DNA of 13,650 nt from a candidate division GN15 bacterium (GTDB lineage: Bacteria > Zixibacteria > MSB-5A5 > GN15 > FEB-12), in contig WJKG01000212.1 in the NCBI GenBank assembly GCA_014729205.1, positions 1 to 13,650 of the forward strand, given 5' to 3'. Of this stretch, positions 6,759 to 13,650 are shown one piece after another. The stretch's first letter is position 1. Each line of letters begins with the position of its first letter. The notes beneath the pieces were generated by a model that worked only from the letters and a program-made list of their open reading frames with translations, ran no database searches and had not been told where the DNA came from. The position numbers were made by a program, and so were the translations under genes.

Positions 6759-7457
6759 ATGATCACCATCAGGAAGGCGAACGAGCGTGGCCATGCCAAT
6801 CATGGCTGGCTGGATACGTACCATACGTTCTCGTTCGCCAGTTATCGGGATGCCGGGCACATGCGCTTCCGCGTGCTGCGCGTCATCAATGAAGACAGAG
6901 TAGCGCCGGGCAAGGGTTTCGGAACACACCCGCATAACGACATGGAGATCATCACCTATGTCCTCGATGGCGCCCTTGAGCACAAGGACAGCATGGGCAA
7001 CGGGTCGGTTATTCGGCCGGGCGATGTCCAGCATATGAGCGCCGGGACGGGTGTCATGCATTCGGAATTCACCCCCTCTGAAACCGAGACCGTGCATCTC
7101 TATCAGATCTGGCTCTTTCCGAGAAAGAAGGGCATTGAGCCCGGCTGGGACCAAAAATCGTTCGCGGACAAGCTGCGCGACGGTGGCTTGGTTCTCGTGG
7201 CCTCGCCCGATGGAGCCGACGGATCATTGACCATCAATCAGGATGCACGACTGTATTCCTCGTTTCTTGGCGAGGGCGAGCGCCTGACACACGATATTGC
7301 CACGGGTCGCCATATCTGGCTACAGGTGGCGAGGGGAGTCGCTACTGTTAATGGCATCTCTCTTGAAGCGGGCGATGGAGCCGCCATCAGCGATGAAACT
7401 ACGCTGCAGATCGAGGCTGCAGACATGGCCGAAATTTTGCTCTTTGATCTACCGTGA
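6759..7457 (+). CDS. Pirin-family cupin protein
   Basis: A 232-residue bicupin of the pirin family (YhhW/YhaK relatives), cytoplasmic. Some members have quercetin 2,3-dioxygenase activity and others act as redox-sensitive regulatory partners. The N-terminal cupin carries the complete metal site: His57 and His59 in FGTHPHNDMEI, then His101 and Glu103 in TGVMHSEF, the same four residues and spacing as in E. coli YhhW. The family hallmarks HGWLDTYHTFSFASY (15-29) and LYQIWLFPRKKG are present, and the C-terminal cupin-like half is complete. ATG at 6759 has GGAGG 6 bp upstream (6748-6752). It follows marR by 53 bp and has its own promoter and operator, so it is the probable main target of that repressor. 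Induction by an aromatic or oxidising compound is a reasonable guess; the physiological substrate is unknown. Confidence 0.93.
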   Translation: MITIRKANERGHANHGWLDTYHTFSFASYRDAGHMRFRVLRVINEDRVAPGKGFGTHPHNDMEIITYVLDGALEHKDSMGNGSVIRPGDVQHMSAGTGVMHSEFTPSETETVHLYQIWLFPRKKGIEPGWDQKSFADKLRDGGLVLVASPDGADGSLTINQDARLYSSFLGEGERLTHDIATGRHIWLQVARGVATVNGISLEAGDGAAISDETTLQIEAADMAEILLFDLP

Positions 7458-7512
7458 AATCAACAGACTACCGATGCTGGCGATACCGGCAACGGCGACC
7501 CACCTGGCAGTG

Positions 7513-7535
7513 TTGAACGCTTGCGATCGAGCGTT
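7513..7535 (+). repeat. Short hairpin downstream of pirin
   Basis: AACGCT and AGCGTT arms flank an 8-base loop that contains CGATCG. There is no following T-run, so it is a poor intrinsic terminator. The 217-bp gap from 7458 to 7674 otherwise holds only the leader structure described at 7601-7653 and weak -10-like strings around 7565-7575. Confidence 0.25.
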
Positions 7536-7600
7536 GCGAACACCATATTCAGGATAGCGTTATCTATGATAGAATACCCAGAACCCGCTGGTGGCTTGGT

Positions 7601-7660
7601 GTGTTCTCAAGAAACGACCCAGTAGCCGCATCCTGACGGGATGGACTGAACACAGGAGGA
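7601..7660 (+). promoter_or_regulatory. Possible structured leader and ribosome binding site of the Lol-like operon
   Basis: GTGTTC (7601-7606) can pair with GAACAC (7648-7653), and inside it CATCC pairs with GGATG around a 5-base loop. The outer stem ends exactly where the strong Shine-Dalgarno AGGAGGA (7654-7660) begins. That site is 14 bases from the ATG at 7675, longer than usual. Structured leader is inferred; the Shine-Dalgarno itself is clear. Confidence 0.4.
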
Positions 7661-7674
7661 CCTCAGCTATCACC

Positions 7675-8427
7675 ATGAGAGCCATAGTCATCATATTCAT
7701 CTGTCTGGTTCTGGCCCCGACAGTGGGTGCTCAGACAGCCGATAGCACCCTGTCGGACATCATTGACAAGGTCGACAAGCTCTATCGCAGCGAGTCCAGC
7801 CACGGCACCATGGAGATGGAGATTGTCACTCAGCACTGGCAGCGAACTCTGACGATGGAAGTGTGGACCAGCGGCCTCGAGAAGACACTGGTGCGTATCC
7901 ACGAACCCAAGAAAGAAGAGGGTGTGGGGACCCTTCGTCTCGAGGATCAGATGTGGAACTACCTTCCCAAGACGAACAAGGTGATCAAGATCCCGCCGTC
8001 GATGATGATGTCCTCGTGGATGGGATCGGACTTCACGAACGATGATCTCGTCAAGGAATTCTCGCTTTTCGAAGACTACACGTCCTCGTGGGCTGACGTG
8101 AAGGACCCCTCTGATACGCTCTACTACATTCAGCTCACACCGCGCCCGGATTTACCAATCGTCTGGGGCAAGATCATCATTACGGCACGTCAGAGCGATT
8201 ATCTCCCTGTTACGCAGGAGTACTACGATGAGAAGGGCCGTCTGATGCGCGTGATGACCTATTCTGATATCCAGATGATGGACGATCGCAGGATTCCCAC
8301 AACGATGACCATGGTTCCGCAGGACGAAGAAGGCAACAAGACGATTCTGCGGTACGAGCAGATCGAGTTCAATGTCGACTTGCCCGGCGATCTGTTCTCG
8401 CTGCGCAATCTACGGTCATACCCGTAA
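7675..8427 (+). CDS. LolA-like periplasmic protein ('outer membrane lipoprotein-sorting protein' family)
   Basis: Predicted exported carrier with the LolA/LolB-type half-barrel that holds a hydrophobic ligand. The 250-residue product starts with a classical signal peptide, MRAIVIIFICLVLAPTVGA, cleaved before QTADS. Its Cys10 is inside the hydrophobic stretch and not in a lipobox, so the mature protein should be soluble in the periplasm. The mature part has the features of the LolA-like family: an early TMEMEI strand, RIHEPKKEEGVGTLRLEDQM, MWNYLPKTNKVIKIPPSMMM, then SSWMGSDFTNDDLVKEFSLF and DY. Start ATG 7675 is set by the signal peptide; the frame is open further upstream without support. It heads a five-gene operon with two FtsX-type permeases, an ATPase and an outer-membrane barrel. 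In classical Lol, LolA takes lipoproteins from LolCDE. The cargo here may be a lipoprotein or a lipid; sequence does not say. Confidence 0.88.
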   Translation: MRAIVIIFICLVLAPTVGAQTADSTLSDIIDKVDKLYRSESSHGTMEMEIVTQHWQRTLTMEVWTSGLEKTLVRIHEPKKEEGVGTLRLEDQMWNYLPKTNKVIKIPPSMMMSSWMGSDFTNDDLVKEFSLFEDYTSSWADVKDPSDTLYYIQLTPRPDLPIVWGKIIITARQSDYLPVTQEYYDEKGRLMRVMTYSDIQMMDDRRIPTTMTMVPQDEEGNKTILRYEQIEFNVDLPGDLFSLRNLRSYP

Positions 8428-8448
8428 CCGGCATTTGGGCGGTCAGTC

Positions 8449-9660
8449 ATGATTATCAAGGTAGCCCTTCGCAACGTCTTTCGCCAGAAGCGACGCAGTC
8501 TGTTAACCATCCTGACGATGCTTGGTGGTTTCGCACTGGCGGCGGTGTCTATTTCGTGGGGGGATGGTACCTACGCACACGTCATTCGTATGTTCACCCG
8601 CAACCAGCTTGGCCACATCCAGGTCCACGAGGAAGGCTATCTCGATCAACGCTCCCTGTACAAGACGATCGAGGACTATCAACAGATCGGCGACCGCATC
8701 GCCGCTATCGATGGAGTAATTGCCTGGGCTCCCCGATTGTTTGCGGCAGGATTGGCCTCGGTTGACGAAAAGGCCTCAGCCGTGCAGGTTACCGGAGTTG
8801 ATCCGCAATTGGAGAACGCCGCCACGCGATTCGACCAGAAAGTGAGCCAGGGACGCACACTGCCGCAGAATCCCGAACATACCGTCCTGCTTGGCCAGGG
8901 ACTGGCGCGACGGTTGGAAGCATCAATCGGAGATTCACTGGTTATCGTCTCCAACGCCGCCGATGGGTCGATTGCAAACGACATTTACCTGATCTCCGGC
9001 ATTGTGGAGTCCGGCAACAGCATGTCCGATCAGTTGACACTCTACATGCATCTTGCCGACGCTCAGGAGTTATTCTGGCTCCAGGCGAGGGTGCACGAGC
9101 TGGCCGTGATAGTGAATCATCTGGACGATGTCGACCCACTTACCGCTCAGATCCAGCAGCAACTGCCCGATGACCTGGTTGCGGCCAGTTGGAAGGAGTT
9201 TGCCCGCTCGTTCTATGTGGCCATGCAGGCGGACAAGAGAGGCTCGTATATCGCGCTGGGAGTGGTGCTCCTGGTGGTTGCTGTCGGGGTGCTCAATACC
9301 GTCTTGATGACGGTGCTGGAACGCAGGCGTGAGTACGGGATGTTGCGGGCGATTGGAACTACTCCCCTGCAGATCGTGCGTATGGTCATCTGGGAAGTGC
9401 TCTGTATGGCGGTAATCGGCATTGCTGGTGGCATTGTGGTCGCATACGCAGTGGCGTACTACCTACTGGTTGAAGGGATCCCCATGCCGCAGCCATTTAC
9501 CTGGGGTGGGGTGGAGTTCACGCACATGTACGCTCAGCTAAGCCCCCACGTGTTCTGGGTGCCCGCCCTGGCGGTAGTACTGACGGCGTTGGTAGTGTCG
9601 CTCTTTCCCGCGATGCGGGCCGCCAATGTGGCGCCGGCAAAGGTCATGCGGTTGCATTAG
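8449..9660 (+). CDS. ABC transporter permease, FtsX/LolC-E/MacB type (first paralog)
   Basis: A 403-residue inner-membrane permease of the type VII ABC (MacB/LolCDE/FtsX) class, in which energy drives periplasmic conformational change rather than transport through the membrane. Topology: one N-terminal helix (about 18-37) preceded by the family start MIIKVALRNVFRQKRRS, a periplasmic domain (about 40-260), and three C-terminal helices (about 265-290, 312-345, 365-392). The cytoplasmic loop ERRREYGMLRAIGTTPLQIV is the classic FtsX coupling-helix region that contacts the ATPase. It starts 21 bp after the LolA-like stop, with only a weak GGGCGG ribosome site. It ends 12 bp before a second paralog; both share patterns such as GVDP, Q-V-H and GMLRAIGT/GVMRAVGT. 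The two probably form a heterodimer like LolC with LolE. Confidence 0.92.
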   Translation: MIIKVALRNVFRQKRRSLLTILTMLGGFALAAVSISWGDGTYAHVIRMFTRNQLGHIQVHEEGYLDQRSLYKTIEDYQQIGDRIAAIDGVIAWAPRLFAAGLASVDEKASAVQVTGVDPQLENAATRFDQKVSQGRTLPQNPEHTVLLGQGLARRLEASIGDSLVIVSNAADGSIANDIYLISGIVESGNSMSDQLTLYMHLADAQELFWLQARVHELAVIVNHLDDVDPLTAQIQQQLPDDLVAASWKEFARSFYVAMQADKRGSYIALGVVLLVVAVGVLNTVLMTVLERRREYGMLRAIGTTPLQIVRMVIWEVLCMAVIGIAGGIVVAYAVAYYLLVEGIPMPQPFTWGGVEFTHMYAQLSPHVFWVPALAVVLTALVVSLFPAMRAANVAPAKVMRLH

Positions 9661-9672
9661 GAGTAGCTGACG

Positions 9673-10899
9673 ATGTGGTTGCAAGTCAAACTGGCCTGGC
9701 GGAATGTGTTGCGCAACACGCGACGGACCATTATCGCTGCCATTGCCATTGGTGTCGGGCTGGCCTCGATGATCTTCGTCGACGCCCTTACGATTGGCAT
9801 GGAGCACAACATGATCCACTCGGCAACCGCCTCCTACATGGGACACGCGCAGGTACACAATAAGCAGTTTACCGACACTCGCGAAGCCGCATCGACAATC
9901 AACGGACTCGATACCCTGCTCCAGCAACTGCGCAACGACAGCCTGGTGAAATATGCATCGCCGAGAATCCTCGGGCAGGGAATGATCTCATCGCCGGCCA
10001 ATATGTCGGCTGTTCAGATGATAGGAGTTGATCCGACGGTCGAACGCTACGTGTCGCACATCGACGACGCCCTCGTCGAAGGTGGCTACTTCGCCGATAC
10101 AGCCGGCCGAGCTGTGATCATTGGATCCAAGCTGGCCGAGAGGCTCGAGGTGGAACTGGGCGATCGCGTAGTCATGACCATGGCCGAAGCGACCAGTGGC
10201 AACCTGTCCCAGCAGATGCTGCGGGTACGCGGTATCTATCACTTCAACTCCACTGAACTCGATCAGGGTATGGCGTTCGTGCGAATCGATCGCGCCCGAC
10301 AGTTGCTGGCCCTTCCCGATCAAGCCCACGAAATCGCACTCGTTTTCAACAAGGAAGGATTGGGGCGCAAGACTAAGCACCCGTTTTATGACCGGTATTC
10401 CTACGACGGCAACCTTGTCGAGGGTTGGTCGGAGATCTTGCCACAACTTGAGGCAGCCCTGCAGATGTCGCAGTTCTCCACGTACATTGTCGGATTGGTG
10501 CTGTTTGCGGTCGTCTCACTTGGGATCATTAATACGCTGTTCATGTCACTGCATGAACGGATGTTCGAGTTCGGCGTCATGCGAGCGGTCGGTACACAAC
10601 CGATTGGCATGGCCCGCTTGATTCTTCTGGAGGCCGCAGCGCTCGCCCTCATAAGCGTGCTGCTTGGTGTCATTCTCGGCTGGCTGGTGACATCCATCGT
10701 CGCCCAGCACGGGATCGACTACTCGGGAATTGAATTCGCAGGAGCAACGTTCCGCGAACCGCTCTACCCGGTGCTGCAGACGGACCAGTTCATCCGCTTT
10801 CCTGTAATGGTCTTTCTCTTCACATTGATTGTAGCTGTCTATCCGGCCTGGTCGGCCGCCAAACTGAATCCCGCTGACGCCATGCGTAAAAGTATGTAA
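9673..10899 (+). CDS. ABC transporter permease, FtsX/LolC-E/MacB type (second paralog)
   Basis: A 408-residue sister of the preceding permease with the same plan: start MWLQVKLAWRNVLRNTRRT, N-terminal helix (about 18-40), periplasmic domain (about 42-270) containing AVQMIGVDPTVERYV, then three membrane helices (about 275-297, 318-345, 375-398). The coupling loop reads HERMFEFGVMRAVGTQPIGM. ATG 9673 has TAGGAG (9658-9663) overlapping the preceding stop, indicating translational coupling. The C-terminal end is followed within 12 bp by the ATPase gene, whose ribosome site overlaps this stop codon. Tandem duplication followed by divergence is the likely origin of the pair. Assignment to the FtsX fold is firm. 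Whether it is the LolC-like (LolA-recruiting) or LolE-like partner cannot be told from sequence. Confidence 0.92.
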   Translation: MWLQVKLAWRNVLRNTRRTIIAAIAIGVGLASMIFVDALTIGMEHNMIHSATASYMGHAQVHNKQFTDTREAASTINGLDTLLQQLRNDSLVKYASPRILGQGMISSPANMSAVQMIGVDPTVERYVSHIDDALVEGGYFADTAGRAVIIGSKLAERLEVELGDRVVMTMAEATSGNLSQQMLRVRGIYHFNSTELDQGMAFVRIDRARQLLALPDQAHEIALVFNKEGLGRKTKHPFYDRYSYDGNLVEGWSEILPQLEAALQMSQFSTYIVGLVLFAVVSLGIINTLFMSLHERMFEFGVMRAVGTQPIGMARLILLEAAALALISVLLGVILGWLVTSIVAQHGIDYSGIEFAGATFREPLYPVLQTDQFIRFPVMVFLFTLIVAVYPAWSAAKLNPADAMRKSM

Positions 10900-10904
10900 G
10901 GAGG
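10898..10904 (+). promoter_or_regulatory. Ribosome binding site deciding the GTG start of the ATPase
   Basis: AAGGAGG overlaps the TAA of the upstream permease and lies 6 bp before GTG at 10911. This supports a GTG start and translational coupling. Confidence 0.75.
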
Positions 10905-10910
10905 AATCTC

Positions 10911-11612
10911 GTGACGGAATCTCAACAGGGCGCCGTTATCAAGACCCAGGGAGTCACCAAGGAGTACGCCGACAACGGCGTCCCGGTCAAGGCGGTGCGG
11001 GGAATCGATCTGACTATTGACCGTGGCGAATTTACCGCTATTGTGGGCCCCTCCGGGTCCGGCAAGACGACCTTCCTCAATATCATCTCCGGCCTGGACA
11101 ACCCGAGCGGGGGGAAGGTATACCTGGCCGGGCGAGACCTCTCCCAGATGAGTGGCAGTGAGCTGTCCAATTACCGTCGCGACCACATCGGCTTTATTTT
11201 TCAGGCTTACAATCTTATCCCGGTTCTCACCGTGCAGGAGAATGTGGAGTACATCATGCTCCTGCAGGGCATCGAAAGGGACGAGCGCAGGGAACGGGTA
11301 CAACAGGTGCTGGAGCAATTGGGGTTGGGGAAGATGATCTCACGCCGACCGCCCCAGCTATCGGGCGGACAGCAGCAACGAGTTGCTGTGGCACGAGCAA
11401 TTGTCTCCAGGCCGGATCTGGTGCTCGCCGACGAGCCGACCGCCAACCTGGATTCGGAAACCGCCGAGGATCTTATTGGCCTTATGCGCCAACTGAACGA
11501 ACAGGATGGAACCACATTCGTGTTTTCAACTCATGACGACCGGGTTATCAGGCACGCCCGCCGCACGGTGGTCCTCAAAGATGGGAAGATCAAAAGTGAC
11601 GAAATTCGCTAG
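10911..11612 (+). CDS. ABC transporter ATP-binding protein, LolD/MacB type
   Basis: A 233-residue cytoplasmic ATPase that powers the two FtsX-type permeases. All ABC motifs are intact: Walker A GPSGSGKTT (46-54), Q-loop in FIFQAYNLIPVLTVQENVE, signature LSGGQQQRVAVARA, Walker B LVLADEPTANLD and H-loop STHD. The wording FQAYNL-P-LT--ENVE and DEPTANLD is typical of the LolD/MacB/FtsE branch. The start is GTG, placed 6 bp after a strong AAGGAGG. The gene overlaps the next one: the outer-membrane protein frame begins inside its last codons. Length equals the usual 220-235 residues, so it is a stand-alone subunit without the fused permease of MacB. Confidence 0.95.
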   Translation: MTESQQGAVIKTQGVTKEYADNGVPVKAVRGIDLTIDRGEFTAIVGPSGSGKTTFLNIISGLDNPSGGKVYLAGRDLSQMSGSELSNYRRDHIGFIFQAYNLIPVLTVQENVEYIMLLQGIERDERRERVQQVLEQLGLGKMISRRPPQLSGGQQQRVAVARAIVSRPDLVLADEPTANLDSETAEDLIGLMRQLNEQDGTTFVFSTHDDRVIRHARRTVVLKDGKIKSDEIR

Positions 11613-12852
11613 TAAGCTCCTCATGTTTCTTGTAGTATTGGTCAGCGCGCTGGTGTGCACCGGTCATGCGGGTGAACTTGCTCTCGGCGGCTACTACAAG
11701 AACTTCACTGTCGGCTACCATCTGCCGTTCCAGTTCTCATTCCAGGGCACCAATACCCCTCAGGATCTCGGAGCGGTCACCAACCGGCTTCGAGCCGACG
11801 TCTCCTGGCGTGCCAGCCGTCTGCTGCACTTGCAGGCGGCCGCGAATCTGGTGCTTCGCGTTCAGGATCCGGTGCTCTTTGACTTCGACCCGTTCCAGTT
11901 TCGACTCAATCCGCAACGTTATAGAGTCGATGATCCCGAGGATTTGCTGTATCCCGAAAGCGATGAAGACATCAGCAGTGTCGGCCTGTTTCAGAACCTG
12001 GACCGCTTACAGGCCAATCTCCGGCTGCCATTCGCAGATCTGTATGTCGGCCGTCAGGCAATTGCCTGGGGATTTGCCCGCGTGATCAATCCAACCGACG
12101 TAGTTGCGCCCTACGCCTATACCGAGCTGGACACCGAGCACCGGATTGGTGTCGATGCTGTCCGTGCCCGCATACCTCTTGGCATGCTCTCTGAACTCGA
12201 TGTGGGCTGGGTGTTTGGCAGCAAGTTTGCGTTTGAGCGCAGTGCCGGCTTCCTTCGGGGACGGTTCTATGTGTTGCAGACCGATGTGTCACCAATCGCG
12301 GTTTTGTTCCGCGAGCACCTGATGCTGGGACTGAGTCTTGCCCGGTCGATCGGCGGTGCCGGCACATGGGTGGAGGCGGCGTATACCAGACTCGACGATG
12401 AGGAACTGATCGATGATGAAACCGATGACTACTGGCGGGTGACAATTGGTGCCGACTACAGCCTGACGTCGACCATTTATGGTTTCGCCGAATACCATTA
12501 CAATCAGCCGGGAGCAAGCAATAACCAGGAATACGTTGATCTACCGTTTACCACGGCGTACCGGGAAGGATCAGTCTATCTGCTGGGCGAGCACTACCTC
12601 ATCCCGGGCGCCAGTATACAGATTAGTCCGCTCGTGACACTGACCGCTGAGTTTGTCGCCAACTTGTCCGATCCCTCGCTCTCTCTCACGCCGTACCTCG
12701 AATACAATATCGCTGAGAACATCTACCTGGCCGGAGGTGCGTTTATCGGATTCGGCCCGGGTCCATCAGTTGACTTGTCTGCCGCAGAGCTCGGTTCCGA
12801 GTTTGGCAGCTACCCTGATTACCTGTTCACATCGTTTCGGATCTACTACTGA
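11596..12852 (+). CDS. Outer-membrane beta-barrel protein (porin-like), last gene of the Lol-like operon
   Basis: Predicted outer-membrane protein of 418 residues. A signal peptide (VTKFASKLLMFLVVLVSALV, then CTGHAG) is followed by ELALGGYYKNFTVGYHL and many alternating amphipathic strands rich in Tyr, Phe and Trp. The chain ends in SFRIYY, with the C-terminal aromatic residue recognised by the BAM machinery. At about 151-173 the segment VGRQAIAWGFARVINPTDVV followed by APY resembles a motif common in porin-like barrels of the DUF1302 kind. I favour GTG at 11596 because GGGAAG (11583-11588) lies 7 bp upstream. ATG at 11581 is an alternative, and the frame is open back to 11506. It overlaps the ATPase gene by 17 bp, so it belongs to the operon. 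It could be the outer-membrane acceptor of the system or a cargo protein; exact family is uncertain. Confidence 0.85.
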   Translation: MTKFASKLLMFLVVLVSALVCTGHAGELALGGYYKNFTVGYHLPFQFSFQGTNTPQDLGAVTNRLRADVSWRASRLLHLQAAANLVLRVQDPVLFDFDPFQFRLNPQRYRVDDPEDLLYPESDEDISSVGLFQNLDRLQANLRLPFADLYVGRQAIAWGFARVINPTDVVAPYAYTELDTEHRIGVDAVRARIPLGMLSELDVGWVFGSKFAFERSAGFLRGRFYVLQTDVSPIAVLFREHLMLGLSLARSIGGAGTWVEAAYTRLDDEELIDDETDDYWRVTIGADYSLTSTIYGFAEYHYNQPGASNNQEYVDLPFTTAYREGSVYLLGEHYLIPGASIQISPLVTLTAEFVANLSDPSLSLTPYLEYNIAENIYLAGGAFIGFGPGPSVDLSAAELGSEFGSYPDYLFTSFRIYY

Positions 12853-12940
12853 GGGCAATAAACAGCGACATATTAGTCTTCTTATCACTTTCCCAAGGCT
12901 CAAAACCGTCTTACCTTGGTCCGACAATACGTGAGAAGAC

Positions 12941-13650
12941 ATGAGTGAGCCGATTCATCAACAGAAGATGGTTAATGGGCCCCGGTCACTGATCCGCATC
13001 TATGATACACTGACTGGTGACGAGGACGCCCGCGTATGCACAGACATCCCGGAGGATGCCTGTCGCGAGCAACCTGGGAACTTCTTCAAGCACCTGTCTT
13101 CATCGTTCTTCACCAAGCTTGGCGACTCACTGGCCAGCGCCAAGCTGATCCTGCCGTGGCTGATGGCCACCTTGGGGGCTCCAGCTTACCTCGTCGGCTT
13201 CCTGGTACCAATCCGCGAGTCAGGCGCACTCTTGCCGCAGTTACTCGTCGCTGGTTTCATCCGTCCCAAACCGGTCCGCAAGTGGTTCTGGGTGGCCGCA
13301 TCAGTAGTCGAGGGACTGGCGGTGATCGGTATGGCATTCGTGGCGATAGGTGCCGAAGGAGCTATGGCGGGATGGGCCATTGTTGCCCTTCTGGCAGTGT
13401 TTAGCCTGTCGCGGGGGGTCGCCTCGGTCACCAGCAAAGACGTGCTGGGCAAGACGATTTCAAAGCGCCGACGAGGCACCCTCATGGGGTACGCAAGTGC
13501 CGTGGCCGGTGTAGTCACAATCCTGGTCGGGGCCTACCTCAAAGGATTTCGCGGCGAAGATCAGCCAGAGTCGTTCTTCTTTCTTGTTCTTCTGGGCGCC
13601 GGTCTGCTCTGGTTTCTGGCAGCCGCAATCTTCGCGTTTGTTAAAGAGAC
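12941..13650 (+). CDS. MFS-type transporter, 3' end missing
   Basis: Predicted inner-membrane transporter of the major facilitator superfamily; 236 codons are visible before the window edge. After a hydrophilic N-terminus of about 45 residues come NFFKHLSSSFFTKLGDSLAS, KLILPWLMATLGAPAYLVGF, the loop VPIRESGALLPQL (about 88-100), and IRPKPVRKWFWVAA, then SRGVASVTSKDVLGKTISKR (about 156-175). Roughly six membrane helices can be counted. These strings match a bacterial MFS subgroup I recognise only as 'MFS transporter', without a known substrate. ATG 12941 has a weak GAGAAG 4 bp upstream. The 88-bp gap after the barrel gene has no clear terminator or promoter, so it may be a sixth gene of the operon or an independent unit. 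Confidence 0.85.
   Translation, partial: MSEPIHQQKMVNGPRSLIRIYDTLTGDEDARVCTDIPEDACREQPGNFFKHLSSSFFTKLGDSLASAKLILPWLMATLGAPAYLVGFLVPIRESGALLPQLLVAGFIRPKPVRKWFWVAASVVEGLAVIGMAFVAIGAEGAMAGWAIVALLAVFSLSRGVASVTSKDVLGKTISKRRRGTLMGYASAVAGVVTILVGAYLKGFRGEDQPESFFFLVLLGAGLLWFLAAAIFAFVKE

Noticed and set aside
7513..7535. Hairpin after pirin as a terminator
   Set aside because: The stem is only 6 bp and no T-run follows.
11506..11595. Upstream start for the outer-membrane protein at ATG 11506
   Set aside because: It would bury the signal peptide behind about 30 residues and overlap the ATPase gene by more than 100 bp. The GTG at 11596 or ATG at 11581 gives a normal export signal.
1..13650. tRNA, rRNA, CRISPR arrays, insertion sequences, phage or defence genes
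   Set aside because: I looked for cloverleaf-like strings, regularly spaced repeats, transposase or integrase motifs and found none. All frames with family signatures are metabolic, transport or regulatory genes.

Overview
The window looks like a stretch of chromosome from a diderm (two-membrane) bacterium. Base composition is moderately GC-rich and even throughout. Genes are closely packed and the two strands are mixed. The diderm reading rests on a LolA-like periplasmic protein encoded beside an ABC transporter and an outer-membrane beta-barrel protein that has a signal peptide and a C-terminal aromatic residue. The gene set does not fix the phylum. A lineage outside the well-studied proteobacteria is possible, but that is a guess. 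I saw no rRNA, tRNA, CRISPR array, insertion sequence or phage gene.

Layout. (1) Positions 1-2012, minus strand: a two-gene unit with an M20-family Zn amidohydrolase (carbamoyl-amino-acid or allantoate type), followed 14 bp later by an isochorismatase-family cysteine hydrolase that runs off the left edge. Both families cleave C-N bonds of carbamoyl, ureido or amide compounds, so the pair probably degrades one nitrogen compound. (2) Positions 2243-4708, plus strand: a large membrane protein with a spermidine-synthase-like SAM-binding domain between two groups of membrane helices. Its end overlaps the end of a convergent corA Mg2+/divalent-cation channel gene (4653-5735, minus). (3) Positions 5851-7457: a small conserved protein of unknown function (minus), divergent from a MarR-type repressor gene that is followed by a pirin gene. 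Near-identical TTGTT-NN-AACAA palindromes sit on -10-like boxes upstream of both marR and pirin, which suggests that the MarR protein controls itself and pirin.

(4) Positions 7675-12852: a compact five-gene plus-strand operon. It encodes a LolA-like periplasmic carrier, two paralogous FtsX/LolC-E-type permeases, a LolD/MacB-type ATPase and an outer-membrane beta-barrel. Together they could form a route from inner membrane through periplasm to outer membrane for a lipid or lipoprotein. This is the most interesting system in the window, and its cargo cannot be read from sequence. (5) Positions 12941-13650, plus strand: the start of an MFS-type transporter cut by the right edge.

No gene-free stretch exceeds 300 bases. 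The two longest gaps (2013-2242 and 7458-7674) contain only inverted repeats and a possible structured leader.
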